DNA from: Acholoe squamosa
Lineage: Eukaryota > Annelida > Polychaeta > Phyllodocida > Polynoidae
Reading direction: 5' to 3'
DNA: 64,000 nt
NCBI GenBank assembly: GCA_949317995.1
Contig: OX439036.1
Span: forward strand, 24,774,854 to 24,838,853
Part shown: positions 37,258 through 49,186 of the stretch, piece after piece
Position numbering within the stretch: position 1 is the stretch's first letter
Layout of the letters: each line of letters starts with the position of its first letter
The notes under the pieces: generated by a model
Seen by the model: the letters and a program-made list of their open reading frames with translations, nothing else
What the model was told of the DNA's origin: nothing
The model's database searches: none
Made by a program: the position numbers and the translations under genes

Positions 37258-37335
37258 AAGGCCAGGGTAGGGATCGAACCTGCAGTCTCACATCCCAAAT
37301 CCAACTCCCTATGCACTGCGCCACAGGGACTGACG
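37258..37335 (-). repeat. tRNA-derived SINE head
   Basis: Read on the - strand there is an A box TGGCGCAGTGCA (37323-37312) and a B box GGTTCGATCCC (37280-37270) at tRNA spacing. The ends do not pair into an acceptor stem, so this is a SINE rather than a tRNA gene. Confidence 0.65.
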
Positions 37336-37477
37336 AGAGAAGCTTGGTTAGAACCGTGTCTCTATGATATAAAGCCACCCAGCAGTAGTGTAGTGTGAAT
37401 GCGTCCAGCACCTTGACCCATAACCAGGCCAGTTGCGCACAGTAGCTAACCAACGGCTGCCGGGTGCAGAAGGAGGA

Positions 37478-37830
37478 GACGCGGTGGTCTAGTGGTTAGC
37501 GCATTGCGCTCAGCCGTTAGAGGTACGCAGGTCGAGTCCCGGTCTGGGCGCATCTTTTTTTCGCTGTGTGCACTGTCGCTGTCCGCTGCCGGGTGACGAG
37601 GTGTATATCTAGTCTAACACGGTCCAGGCGCATCTTTTTTCGCCACAATCAAACAAAGCCAAGCCTAGCCGAGCGCCGAGGTGTGTGTACTGATCGTGTA
37701 CATACATTTATAACCGCGAGACGCATTCAAAGCAAGCCGTGATGGGCGCTGTCGCTGTCCGCTGCCGGGCACCGAGGTGTATGTACCTGTGTACACACAC
37801 TATGGCTGGCTTCGATTGAGTCCCGGGAAG
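37478..37830 (+). repeat. tRNA-derived SINE with internal repeats
   Basis: An A box (TGGTCTAGTGG, about 37485) and a B box (GGTCGAGTCCC, about 37530) lie at tRNA spacing, but the acceptor stem does not pair. The body repeats GCGCATCTTTTTT (twice) and GCTGTCCGCTGCCGGG...CGAGGTGTA (two to three times), so the tail region is internally duplicated. Confidence 0.65.
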
Positions 37831-37904
37831 GGGGAATAATTTTTGTTTTCAACTTGAATTTATTGGTATTCTATTGATTATTTATTGGGTTCGTGGTATA
37901 AAAT

Positions 37905-38027
37905 AAGTAGTCAATGGATAATTCATGACTCGTGTGTGTTAGCAAAGGCTAATTACACTCGGCCTATGGCCTAATGTAATTATCCTTCACTAACACACAC
38001 TCGTCATGAATTATCCATTGATTACTT
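37905..38027. repeat. Long hairpin with about 61-bp arms
   Basis: The left arm starts AAGTAGTCAATGGATAATTC and the right arm ends with the reverse complement of AAGTAATCAATGGATAATTC. The two arms meet at GGCCTATGGCC with almost no loop and are about 90% paired. The symmetry axis is at 37966. It is non-coding. Confidence 0.8.
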
Positions 38028-38289
38028 GTTCATTATTGTGTGGTGTCTTTATGGTGTGTGTACAGTGCTTGTTGAACCAGTTATTGTCTTGACAATGCTA
38101 AGTGTTATAATCCCCAAAGGGCACTAAATAGCCACACCATAAACCACATGCACATCTCTACTGAGTAATCCTGGCAGTGCCTACTGGCTCCAGTAGGCCT
38201 CTATAAGTTTCTATTTCATGAAACATTCTGACAATGCTATGTATTATAATATATATCTGGCCATAAAGTTAACACTTGAAGGGTGACTA

Positions 38290-40105
38290 CCCGGACCAGA
38301 AGGCAGTATCTACTACTCCTATCAGTAGCTACTGAGAATATGCTGATCAACAACTGTATTTTGCAGTAGGTACTGCTGAAATACTTCCAAAACAGCTGAC
38401 TCTACACTGCATTTTCTGTATAGACTCAGTAGTGTACTGACTATCAACTGAGTATGCACTGCATTTTCAGGCTAGAATCAGTAGTCTACTGACTCTCAAC
38501 TGAATCTTAATAGATACCAAAAATGTCACACTCTGTGCAGCAGCATAGATGCAGTAGTCTACTGACTATCTACTGGTATCGCTCTGTCCATTCATCGATT
38601 ATTTATTGGGCTACTGACCTGATGCTTCTGAGACAGTCCATAGTGTGAATGTCAGTATGGTTGTGAACAGTAATCAAAAGATTCAGTTATGAAATTCTGA
38701 AACTATCCAGTGTTTGTTAAGAAAAGCATAATTATACTTTGCATATGATTGTTATTGAGTGCCAGTAATGGATACACATGAATGTTGGGGTGTGTGAAAG
38801 CGAGGAATTAGTCACTGACTTTATGTAGGGCATAAATGTACTGAATCATCAAGTATTATTTTGGTCACCATCATGCCACTTTTTTTTTTTGTTGTATACA
38901 TAGTATACATGTATCATTGATAGTTACAAAGCTGCTGTCTTATCACCTTAACATCAATAAAATGCAAGGCATTCTACTATAGCAGTACTTTATCAGACAT
39001 GCCTACTCTTACCTTCTTGCTATGATAGAAGTTACCCAGTACTACTGAATCAATACTGCCCCCCCTCCTATATGAGTTGCATGCACTACTAGGGAGTAAT
39101 GACAGCTCCACATATCTGATGGGGTGGTGGCTCAGGGGGCTAATGTGTTGGTACAGTAATCAGAAGATCCCAAGTTCAAATCCAGCAAGGACCACCTAGA
39201 AAGGCATTGGTAGTGCCAGTACTAAAGCAGCGGCTGCTCCTTTTATGCTTCTACCTGCCCCCAGCAGTAGTTTTCAGTATGATCTACTGCTCACCTGGTC
39301 ACAAATCATAGAAAGTGTGCATATGGGGCCTTACATGTCATTCGCCCAGACATGTGCACAGAAAAAGAACTCTTATAAGTATGCTTCTTTTACAATAGCA
39401 AGGACACATCTGACATGAATGATAATGTGATTTTCCTAATCTACAGGTCAAAATAGTCTGGACCTGAGATTCTCATGGAGGTATGAAGATTGTTTCTGTA
39501 AGAAATTAAGCCCTCAACATGGCTTGCAACTCAAATGTCATTCTCCCAGACACATTTTTGCCCAGACAAGTTTGGTCATTTTGGGCACATTTTACCCCCC
39601 TGGAGCCCAAAATATGCATATGGGACCATCAAAACTCGTATGTAACATAAAGATCTCATCCAGCCTGACACTTTGAGCCAAAGAAATAGAGGGGGAAACT
39701 AAAATTCAAAGAGTAGGGGCTGGAATACCTCCAAATTCGTCATATGCAAACCTTCTATGATTTTCGACCACCTACTGCTATAGCAGCAGTCATGCAGTAG
39801 TGCTGATTGAACACTGCCCCAACCCCATATATGGTCATGCAGCATTAAATAAGTAGATACTGTTTAAATGCTGCCATCTCATTTACATAATTGGGACAAC
39901 TGATTCAATACTGCTTGCATGCTGTTAATACTACTGTTCTGCTACTGAACCACTGCTGCCATGTTCTGTGTGCTGAGCAGTAGAATGCCAGTAGATGCTG
40001 ATATGGTACTGTTTCTTATGCTGCTTTCACACTGAATGACTACTGTCACACCACACTGTTTTTCTACTGTTTAAATACTGATTTTCTACTGCATTTTGGT
40101 CCGGG
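38290..40105. mobile_element. TA-flanked 1.8-kb DNA transposon with CAGTAG/CTACTG arrays
   Basis: The left end CCCGGACCAGAAGGCAGTA pairs with the right end, read inward as CCCGGACCAAAATGCAGTAG. TA lies at both borders (38288-38289 and 40106-40107). Dozens of CAGTAG, CTACTG and ACTGACT words crowd the two ends. No transposase is seen, so it is non-autonomous. A SINE at 39119 lies inside. The architecture parallels the 12979-13889 element but with different words. Confidence 0.75.
39119..39235 (+). repeat. tRNA-derived SINE nested in the 1.8-kb element
   Basis: An A box TGGCTCAGGGGGC (39128-39140) and a B box AGTTCAAATCC (39173-39183) are followed by AGCAAGGACCACC and a short tail. No acceptor stem forms. 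Confidence 0.6.
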
Positions 40106-40427
40106 TAAAGCATTCAATAGTACATCATGCCCAATTGTGTACCATGCAGACTCTCTAGGAGTGCCACAACCTGTAGGATCATTAATGCATCAATGTAGTA
40201 CTAGTAAGTTCCTGAGCAGGGTTGTGTTGATGCATTATGACAATATTTGGACACTTTGCATTATTGCACCATCAGTCCTTACAGGAGCAAATTTATATTT
40301 ACTCGATTGCTTTGAGAATCTCTTTACAGATGTTGTTTTTAGGCAGCTCGAAATATGTGAAAGGCCAGGGTTAATGAAAAATCAGGGTTAATGAAAAATA
40401 ATCCTTGAAAATAATCCTTCAATTCCT

Positions 40428-41050
40428 GTTGCTAGGCAAAATCAACCAAAAATAGCTGTTGCTAAGTAACTGAAACTTTAAACCTCTATAAGAACCTTAC
40501 ATTGTTAATGGTGGAATAGGGAGAGTTAGGTAATGCATTTGATTTTGTTTGGTTTTATGGAGTGATATTGTTACTTTCAGTGTTGCTAGGGAAAATGGTT
40601 GCTATGACAACAATGAATGGCATATAATTTTTGGAACAGTGATTTTTGGATTCAGGGAGGTCTAAGCTTTCTAAAAATCTATGGTTTGAACATAGTAGGT
40701 TTCCCTTCAAAACCCTGATGACACAAAGTGATGGCTTGTTGCTAGGCAGAATCAATAAAAATAGCTGTTGCTAAGCAGACCTGACCTCTTTAATACTTAA
40801 CTATAAAATGAGGAAAACACTGTGAAACACTTATGGTTGGACAGGGACAGTTAGGGAAGGTATTTGATGAATCTTACCCCTTCCTACCCTGCTTTCAGTG
40901 TTGCTAGGGAAAACAGTTGCTATGGCAACAAGGAGTGTCACATAATTTTGGGAACAGTGATTTTTGGAATTTAGGGGGTCTAAATATATAGTTTACACTT
41001 TCCCCATGAATACCCCACAGACCCCATTTTGAGAACATATTGAACCAAAC
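40428..41050 (+). repeat. Tandem duplication, period about 310 bp, with RFX-like half-sites
   Basis: Two units begin at 40428 and 40738 with GTTGCTAGGCA. Shared words include AATAGCTGTTGCTAAG, TCAGTGTTGCTAGGGAAAA and GGAACAGTGATTTTTGGA. Each unit has about four GTTGCTAnG words, and one near 40598/40914 is close to the RFX X-box palindrome (GTTGCTATGGCAAC in unit two). Just before, AAATCAGGGTTAATGA is repeated twice. Confidence 0.75.
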
Positions 41051-42500
41051 CTAAAACCCTGACACTAATTCTATCAAATAAAGGTTATGGGAAATATTAT
41101 TGCCAATGGGCTAGGGAAGCTTGTGAAGCAGGGCTAAGCTTTTCAGGTTTAGTTCTACTGCAGTATTAATCCTCATCTACCTCTAAATGCAAGGTCTCTT
41201 GTAGTTACTTATATTCACTTAAATATATTGTTACGATGGAACAAGCCATTTGTAGAAGTAGGAGGGAGCAGGTAAATGTAGAAGGGGACACCAGATGGCA
41301 GCACAGTCTTTGTGTTGTATCAAAACTGAATGCAGTTTGCTGAAGTCACAAATCGGGCCTCTGTATTTTCATTTATTTCATTCAAAGCTGTCATGTGTTT
41401 ATTTCATTCAATCCCTAAATAATATGAACATTTATGTATATATACTAAGCAATGTCAGTAGATCTGGTGTTAACAATTTATATATTCTTTGTGAATATTG
41501 CACAAAAGCGCATGTAAATCAGAGAGTTTCTCTGGACAATAATGGAGACTGATGTAATTTGGTCTGTTCTCATTTATACCCAATTATCTTTACAAAAATT
41601 AAGATATGTCATGGCATTATTGGTCCTTATGAACGTCACATCTCATGCATAAATCTGATCAGGGATTTTAGATGGCCTTTATAGAACCCTATAGAATATT
41701 TTCATTGTAAGAATATATGTATATTGGAAGGTTTTAAACCGTTTATATAAAATGGCTGCTCCTCCCCTCCTCACATGGCACTGGCAATATTCCTAAATAA
41801 GGCTATGAATACACTTGGTGTCAGGCCTACGGCCTTCTGGAGCCCTGAATGCCAGCTTTCTGACATCTACCATTAATGAACAAGCAGCTGGACAGTTATA
41901 ATATTTGACACCTCTTACAATCATAGATTCATGCAGATACATGTATCAGTGGTGTCCACCCAACAATATCTAGTACTCCTGTCGTTGCAATGTTAGGGTA
42001 GCCGGCAAAATGGTCCCAGAGTTAAGTACTTGTGTCCTAGACTCTGGTCTTCTGCCCTATGTATGATGTGAAGGGTTCTAAAGTAGTGCCTGTTGATAGA
42101 TGTAGACACCAGAGGGAAGTGCAGCATGACAGGTACTGCTGTACCTAGCCTTTAGTATTAACCTTTGATATGCCTATGAAAATACTATGTTTTTAACAAT
42201 ATCCAAATGCAATTTTTTCTCACATGGAAATACTTGTGTTATTTTATGGTTGGATAGCCCTTTCTTTTCTCTATACATATGACTAGTAACCTGTAAAAGG
42301 TTGCTAAAGAGCACTGGGGAGTCTGCCTAGGCCCCCTGCACAGCTTTCACTACAACTCCCTAAGGGGCGCCCCTAGCGGATTATGGGGTCCCTACCTTTA
42401 ATCAAAATTCTTAACTGACAGAATGATTTTAATTTATTTCCCATTTCTATTGCCTTTTTATTTTTAAACGTTTCGGCCATGTTTTAGCCACAATATGTGA
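41051..42500. other. Gene-free stretch
   Basis: No exon or repeat boundary is recognised. Short open frames, such as one of 85 codons near 41295, show no domain. Confidence 0.4.
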
Positions 42501-42525
42501 TGGGAAACTATATATTTGTAAAAAC

Positions 42526-42742
42526 ATGACGCATGTGGCGCCACCACACACCAAAAGCACTGCAACTCAATCTCCAAGCGGCAGACATTTCGCTCCAGAC
42601 ATTCGCTTCACAGGGTCACTTTCGCTGGTTGCTGTCAGAGTGAGTGTGAGTGGCCAACTATGGGAACAGCCAACGTCTAAGCCGACGACTTCCGGGGTAG
42701 CCGTTTTGGTAAAGTTAGTGGAACAAGAGAAGCAGCCTATTG
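42526..42742 (+). other. Candidate orphan first exon
   Basis: This segment is richer in CpG than its neighbours. It opens with ATG, has an ETS-like CTTCCGG near 42690, and its frame runs to CAGCCTATTG followed by a perfect donor gtaagatg. It could be a first coding or 5' UTR exon on the + strand, but no following exon is recognised within the window and the peptide (starting MTHVAPPHTK) matches nothing I know. Confidence 0.25.
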
Positions 42743-43695
42743 GTAAGATGTATGACTTGAAACCCGAAGGCTATGAGTTCCTGTCCTAGTCAATCTCACT
42801 TTGTTAAGAGTGTGGCTATAACCGAGCTTTACCAGTTTGATAAAACATCAAATGCATTCTGTACAGTGAATTCAAGGGATGAAGGAAAGTCTGATTCCCA
42901 AATTCCAAAATAATGACTAATCATTCAAAGACCAAACAGTCTACTGTTGGGATATGCACACTATTGCCCTCTACACTGAATGTTGAATCAACTTGCTAAA
43001 AAAAGACAAATTTCTGATTAGCATGATGGTACCAGCATAGCTTAAACAAAGATTCCATTAAATAACTTGGCTCTACTTTATTGGCTGCAGTACAAACACC
43101 TGGCCCAATGATACTGCATCCCATTAGCCTGTGCAGGCTCTATCCCACAATACATGTTGGGTAGCCGGTCATAGAGTGGTGCTACCTCCTGGTGAAGCCT
43201 AAAGACATTTAACCTGCTTTTTGCGAGGTTTCTCTTTGTCTATACATACTTATAAAGCTTACTTTCTACTGATAGATAGAGTCAATGACCACTTAAGAAC
43301 TCCATAATATCTAGAGGAATGCATTTCCCAAGATGGTACGACTATCTAAACGTTTTGAATGTAGTCGCCAATGTGTGCCGTAATTTGTTATGGGTGAAAA
43401 AAATTCCTCAAAGTATGGTATTTTACCTATCATTTTTTAGCTTTTTCCTACCATTTTCTATATAAACAACCCAGTTTTGAGTGTTGTAGATAAGACCAAT
43501 TGATAGCAGTGTCATATCTATTCATATTGTGTATAATTGAAATATAGGAAAATCAATGTAAATTGCTTAAAACTCCAAAATTATTGGTTCTTCAAGGGTT
43601 GGGAAAAGCCCCCTATCTTAACTCTTTCATATCCTCCTACTTCTTCTAATCTAGCTTATATATATTTCAGATCTGTTTTCTAGAGAAGAGTTTAT

Positions 43696-44090
43696 ATTAT
43701 TGAGTTATACTGTAGCATAGTTTACCATAATATGATTTATTTAGAGAACAAACTTATGTTTATATCTCAATTGAATAGGTTTAACTACAGTCCTCTAAGA
43801 TATCGGTTAGTTTGCTCACAATGCTCCTGAAGGGCAGGCTTCTGGGAGGGCAAGTATTTTCCCAGACATATTTGTGGCATCGATTCAGGATTTACAAACA
43901 TCAACTATTGAAAGGATTTGGATCAAATGAACATGAATCATATAATAGCAAAGTGGCCTTTTGTAAACAAAAGGTGAGATCTTGGCAGAAATTCATGAAG
44001 TTTTACTTACAATCTTTCACTTTCCACGCTTATTCCACACACTGTCCATGCACTTTCAGTGCTTATTCTATGCACTTTCCAGGGATAGAC
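43696..44090 (+). repeat. Dispersed 0.4-kb repeat, copy 2
   Basis: This is the partner of 35058-35460. Its right end (CCAGGGATAGACTA) runs directly into the minisatellite whose unit contains GGTCAGGGATGGACTA, so the array may have grown from the end of this repeat. Confidence 0.75.
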
Positions 44091-44184
44091 TAGTCATTGT
44101 GCGTAAGACGCGGCTTATAGGCCTATTTAGACCCAGAAGGAGAGTAGACAACTGGATACGCCATAGCTTTTAGTCATTTAGTGT

Positions 44185-44790
44185 CAAGGTAACAGCTTGT
44201 CTGGGATGGACTATACTTATGGTATAGACAGAGCTCAACTGGCCGGGAATGGACTATAATCTTGTTGTAAAAAGTAGGCAACTGGTCAGGGATGGACTGT
44301 AGTTTGTATTCATGTTGCATCTAGGGGGAAAAATTGAACAGGAATAGACTATAATAAAGTTTCGTAGCCATGTTGCATTCAGGAGGCAAGTGGACAGGGA
44401 TAGGCTATAGTCAAGTTGTGTACAGGTGACAACTCAATTACTGGTCAGGTATGGACTATATTTTGTTGTCATATTGCATTCAGGTAAAAATTGGTCAGGG
44501 ATGGACTACATGTACTAGTATAGCTTGTGATCATGACGTATACAAGTGACAACTGGTGAAGGATGGACTATGATTTGCATTTGTGTTACATTCAGGTGAC
44601 AACTGGTGAGGGATGGTCTATAGTTTATACTCCTCTAGTAGACAACTGGTCAGCAATTGGGAATAATTTGTTGTATACAAGTGACATCTGTTCAGGGACG
44701 GACTAGTTTGCAGTCATCTTGGTCAGGGATAGATCACAGTCATGTATGCAAATGACAACCGTTCAGGGATGGACCATAGGACACTAGTTT
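44185..44790 (+). repeat. Degenerate minisatellite, unit about 50-60 bp
   Basis: About eleven units share ACTGGTCAGGGATGGACTAT, usually followed by AGT, a T/G-rich word, CATGTTGCATTCAGG and TGACA. Unit length varies. One further GGGATGGACTGTAG lies at about 45480. Confidence 0.75.
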
Positions 44791-45477
44791 CATCAACCAT
44801 AATACACTAGGTGGCACTAGTGTTGACCTGACCATTTTGGGTCTGCTACATGTCACGGGGAACTAAATCCATCAGCAGCCAGCACACTCTTCAGTGCAGG
44901 CCTGAATACCATATGACTCACGAGAGGGCAGTATTTACGTCCACGTAACCTACAGGGGCACCACTGGGGGGGGGGGGGGTTGAAAAAGGGGTGGTAGGAG
45001 CAGGGTTGCCACCTGTCAGTACTGTGGTGGACACTGGAGGAGAGATAATAAATATCAGAGACAGCACCCCCTTACCAGGCCTGTGATAACCATTAACACA
45101 CTCTTCCATGGTCAGCTAATGTACATGTCATGTAATTGGCTAAATGCCCCCATGGGACCTGTCTTGTGGTGTTTTATGACTACAGACACCAACCCCATGC
45201 TCCCCCTCTGCCCCCTTTTCTCGGCTTTCAAACTTGTAAGGTCACTCATATTTATCTAAGTCTAAATAGATTTTCGCTAAAGATAATACCCTAATATCAC
45301 AGGGATAAATAGATAAACATCTTCTCTCTATGTAGCTGTAATTTCTAAGGTCAGGTACATTTCTTCCAACAGATAAAGGCTCATCTCTGAGATGTGCCTC
45401 TTTCCCATTGTGATTTCATAGGATTCTGGGGCAAGGTGAGGACCATGCGCTCCTAGCTGGCTAACCCACAACTCCTC

Positions 45478-45810
45478 GGGGATGGACTGTAGTTGATGCA
45501 TGATGCATCAGGAAACATGCATTGCACGTATGTATCAATGCATGAAATCACTATCAAATTCTATCCAGAATTCAAGTGTCACATGTATCTAGATGTACTG
45601 ATTCGTGCATCATGTATGCATGATACATCAGAATGTATTGCATGTATCCATTGATACATTAATGCCCAAAATATGAAATCACTATCAAGTTCTACTCAGA
45701 ATTCATGTTCCACATTTATAGATGCACTGATTTACATGCATCTTGCATGCATCTTTCATTGCATCAATCCATGATATATAATGCATATGCATCATACATT
45801 GATGCACCAA
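45478..45810. repeat. TGCAT-rich tandem repeat
   Basis: A unit of about 130 bp (GAAATCACTATCAA, then TTCTA, CAGAATTCA, ACTGATT and GCATC/TGCATGCAT words) occurs about 2.3 times. The palindromes ATGCAT and TGCATGCA are strongly over-represented. Confidence 0.6.
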
Positions 45811-46539
45811 TGCATGAAAGCAAACATACACACTCAAAATGAACTGATGCAGCCCCCGGCAAATGTACCCACCAAAGCCATCATAATGATGCCAACAAAA
45901 AGCATTTTGATACATTTCAAAAGGATTGTCATGGTGCATGAATGCAAAAGTACATCTTTCAAAATCTTGAATTAAAATCATATAATTAAAGCTCCTACAA
46001 GACCTGGAATGCATTCTTCTGATTTCTATCTCAGAAGATTGCACATCACTTTCCAATTAATTTCATGCTATTTAATCCCGTAATGGTGTTGATACATACA
46101 GTGAAAAATACAATGTTCAACTGTGCTCACTGCATTGGTGGGAAGGTAAACTGCATTGGTTAATTAGTTCAAACCAAAGTCTTCACGTGGCAGCACTGAG
46201 CACTCTGCAACCCTGCAGGCTTCCCTTGGGAAGGAGTCATTGCAATAGAACACAACAGTCTGATTTCCTAACTACAGGTGGCACTACTGAGCTGATGCAA
46301 TTAAGTGCTTGTCAATAAAGATAAATGCTGGAAGCATTTTATTTCTATACATCTATTTCTTTGAAATTAAAATGGTTAACTCTCAGAATCGGTTGATATG
46401 TGAACAGTACACACAAGCAAGTGGGCTGATGTAGATCATATACCCAAAACGAAAATCCTTTATATTTCGTGTCTAGTAGCATCTTTAAAATCAATGGACT
46501 TTGGCAAGTCTAACTCCGGTTAGGTCAAAGGGTCTCCAC

Positions 46540-47168
46540 CGGGGGGACCTGACACAAACCTACCCCACATGCATCCCCTCCCCTTATCTGACCTGGGGGA
46601 CCTGACACAAACCTACCCCACATGCATCCCCTCCCCTTATCTGACCTGGGGGACCTGACACAAATCTACCCCACATGCACCCCCTCCCCTTATCTGACCT
46701 GGGGGACCTGACACAAACCTAACTCACATGCATCCCCTCCCCTTATCTGAACTGGGGGACCTGACACAGACCTACCCCACATGCATCCCCTCCCCTTATT
46801 TGACCTGGGGGACCTGACACAGATCTACCCCACATGCATACCCTCCTATCTGACCTGGGTGACCTGACACAGACCTACCCCACATGCATCCCCTCCCCTT
46901 ATCTGACCTGGGTGACCTGACACAGACCTACCCCACATGCATCCCCTCCCCTTATCTGACCTGGGGGACCTGACACAAACCTACCCCACATGCATCCCCT
47001 TCCCTTATCTGACCTGGGGGACCTGACACAAACCTACCCCACATGCATCCCCTTCCCTTATCTGACCTGGGGGACCTGACACAGACCTAACTCACATGCA
47101 TCCCCTCCTCTTATCTGACCTGGGGGACCTGACACAGACCTACCCCACATGCATCCCATCCCCTTATC
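46540..47168 (+). repeat. Minisatellite, 53-bp unit, about 12 copies
   Basis: The unit begins GGGGACCTGACACAAACCTA and continues CCCCACATGCATCCCCTCCC CTTATCTGACCTG. Copies differ by a few substitutions and one is shorter near 46840. Copy-to-copy identity is high, so the array is likely length-variable in the population. Confidence 0.95.
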
Positions 47169-48206
47169 TGATCATTGCATAATTTCTCTCAATCCATGTG
47201 GTCATCACAAGGAAGGACGCCAAGATCTCACAAAGAAAGCTTCAAAGACTGGACAGTTATATGGTCATATTGGGCAGTTAGTTTCTTGTATTGGCCACTT
47301 CTGGGCTATCTATTGACCGATTGCCGGACCATGATTATAGTAAAGCTCTTGGTTTAGAACATTGGCGGGGGGGGGGGCACGTACTTTATGTACGTGACAT
47401 ACACATGTGTGCGGCTGGCAAGGGTTCTTTTTGACTAAAATCCCACTATTAAAGCAAGAGTAGCTTCACAACCTGCTGCATATTTTGACCAAAATCACTC
47501 TATAACCAAGGCTATTTTTTTTGAGAAAATAAATCCTTCTATGCTTCATTTTTCCCCCGTCAGATTTTCTCAACATAGGGGCACATTCTTCACAATAATA
47601 TCTTTGGGCAAGGGTAACTTTTCAACAAAAGGATGAGGGATAGCAGAGGCCCAGCCGCACACGTGTGTCAAAAACAATTTGGGGGCCGTTGTGCAAGCTG
47701 TGTCAGCATCGGGAATATCAAAGGATTGCTTTCTTACATAATCACACAAAATGAAAGTTTGTAAGAATGGTTACGACGGTGTGCCTTGCTAACTCTCAAT
47801 TCTAAACCATTCACTTGAACCTGTATTGATCACTAGTCATGTCAGTAGCATGTACATGGAGGCAGTGGTCATCACCAGGTTGTGATAGCGAACCCCCATC
47901 CCACACCGTGTAAGCCACTGTGAGTAGTATATGGCGATGGGAAATATTATCAGGTTATGGCACCGCGCCCCTCCCCGTAAGTAGTATATGCAAACGTTGA
48001 TTTTCATCAGCCTATTCTCTGAATAGAACATACCCCGGTAGTATAAATGGATACATGGGTTATCACCAGGCTATATTTCCGTAACATCTCCCTCCCCTTC
48101 CCCATGCGTAAGTCAACATTAGCCAATGCAATTGTTATCAAGCTTAATCAGCTGTCACCAACAATGAGTGTTATATGGGGATACAACTACAGCCCTGGAG
48201 TGTCTT

Positions 48207-49186
48207 CCCACTCAACAAAAAAAACGTTATTTAACGTAAAAAAAAAACGTTTTAACTCTTCTTCTACCAATCACGCATTTTTGCGAGTTTACTGTGCTTT
48301 ACCGGACGTGCATTTTTGCGAGTAACTCGCCGATTTTTGACCCTCTATAACTTCCTTAGAAATGGATAAAATCTAACGATTTTTTGGGGATGTGCTCTAA
48401 TGCATATTCTTTCCAGACAGACCAAGGCTTTTGGCTGTGTAATAACTTCCCTTTTATTGAGAGCCAGTTGAACATGGATGACACAGAGGTTTGGGTAGCA
48501 TGATTTTGAGCAATATTAAGGGGGAAAATATGAGAAAAATAAATAGAATTATCATTAGGGGGTTAAAAACTGAATTTGGGTAATTTTTCATGGGGAAACA
48601 GATGGGGACAAATTCAAGAACATATTCTGATGCATTATGGGGGATATCCTGGTTGCCATAGCAACATACCACCTAGAAATCACATTTGTTACTTTTGGTT
48701 ACCATGGTAACCAAAAATAATGGTTTCTCCCAAAATCTTCCTGATGATAGAATCTGATGAATATTTAAATCAGCTAACCCATGTAATTCATTTCATCATG
48801 CTAGACCAACTTTGGACTGAAATATTTCAATTTGAAAATTAGTAATGCTGTCTAGTTTTAACATCTGCAAGCCACAAGAATTACCTCATAACTCTGCAAT
48901 GAGGGGACGTATTGCTTATAAGGGATACCTCACCTTTTGATCATTAGGTATATTTAGGTTGGTCATAAATTCACTTTCCCTTGGAATATCGACAAGATTT
49001 TTTCAGTTCCTGAAAGCATATTCCATTCTCTTCCTATTTAATTTCACTTTAAATGCATCTTAGAAATATCTGGTTTCTGGGTAACAATATATATGGGGAC
49101 TTTGGTAGAAGAAGAGTTAAAACGTTTTGCCATGATAAGGAGCCATAGGGAAACGTTCTAAACGTGTTTTTTTGTTGTTGACTGGG
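48207..49186. mobile_element. TIR element (about 980 bp) with AACGTTTT words
   Basis: The ends CCCACTCAACAA and, inward from the right, CCCAGTCAACAA are inverted, and longer matching blocks follow (AAAACGTTTTAACTCTTCTTCTAC on the left and its reverse complement on the right, written here with one arm only as key word AACGTTTTAACTC). No transposase is seen and no clean target duplication. RFX-like palindromes (GGTTGCCATAGCAAC, GGTTACCATGGTAACC) lie inside near 48651-48715. Confidence 0.6.

Noticed and set aside
37478-37560. Functional tRNA gene
   Set aside because: A and B boxes are present, but the acceptor stem does not pair and the flanks continue as a repeat, so a SINE is the better call.
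44918-45109. 63-codon open frame on the - strand with a proline-rich run
   Set aside because: The proline run comes from a G-tract on the + strand; there is no other support.
46540-47168. CRISPR-like array
   Set aside because: The 53-bp units are head-to-tail with no unique spacers and the context is an animal genome; it is a minisatellite.
47356-47690. Possible MITE with GTGCGGCTGG inverted words
   Set aside because: About 15 bp of inverted match (near 47410 and 47655) is present, but the outer ends and target duplication could not be fixed.
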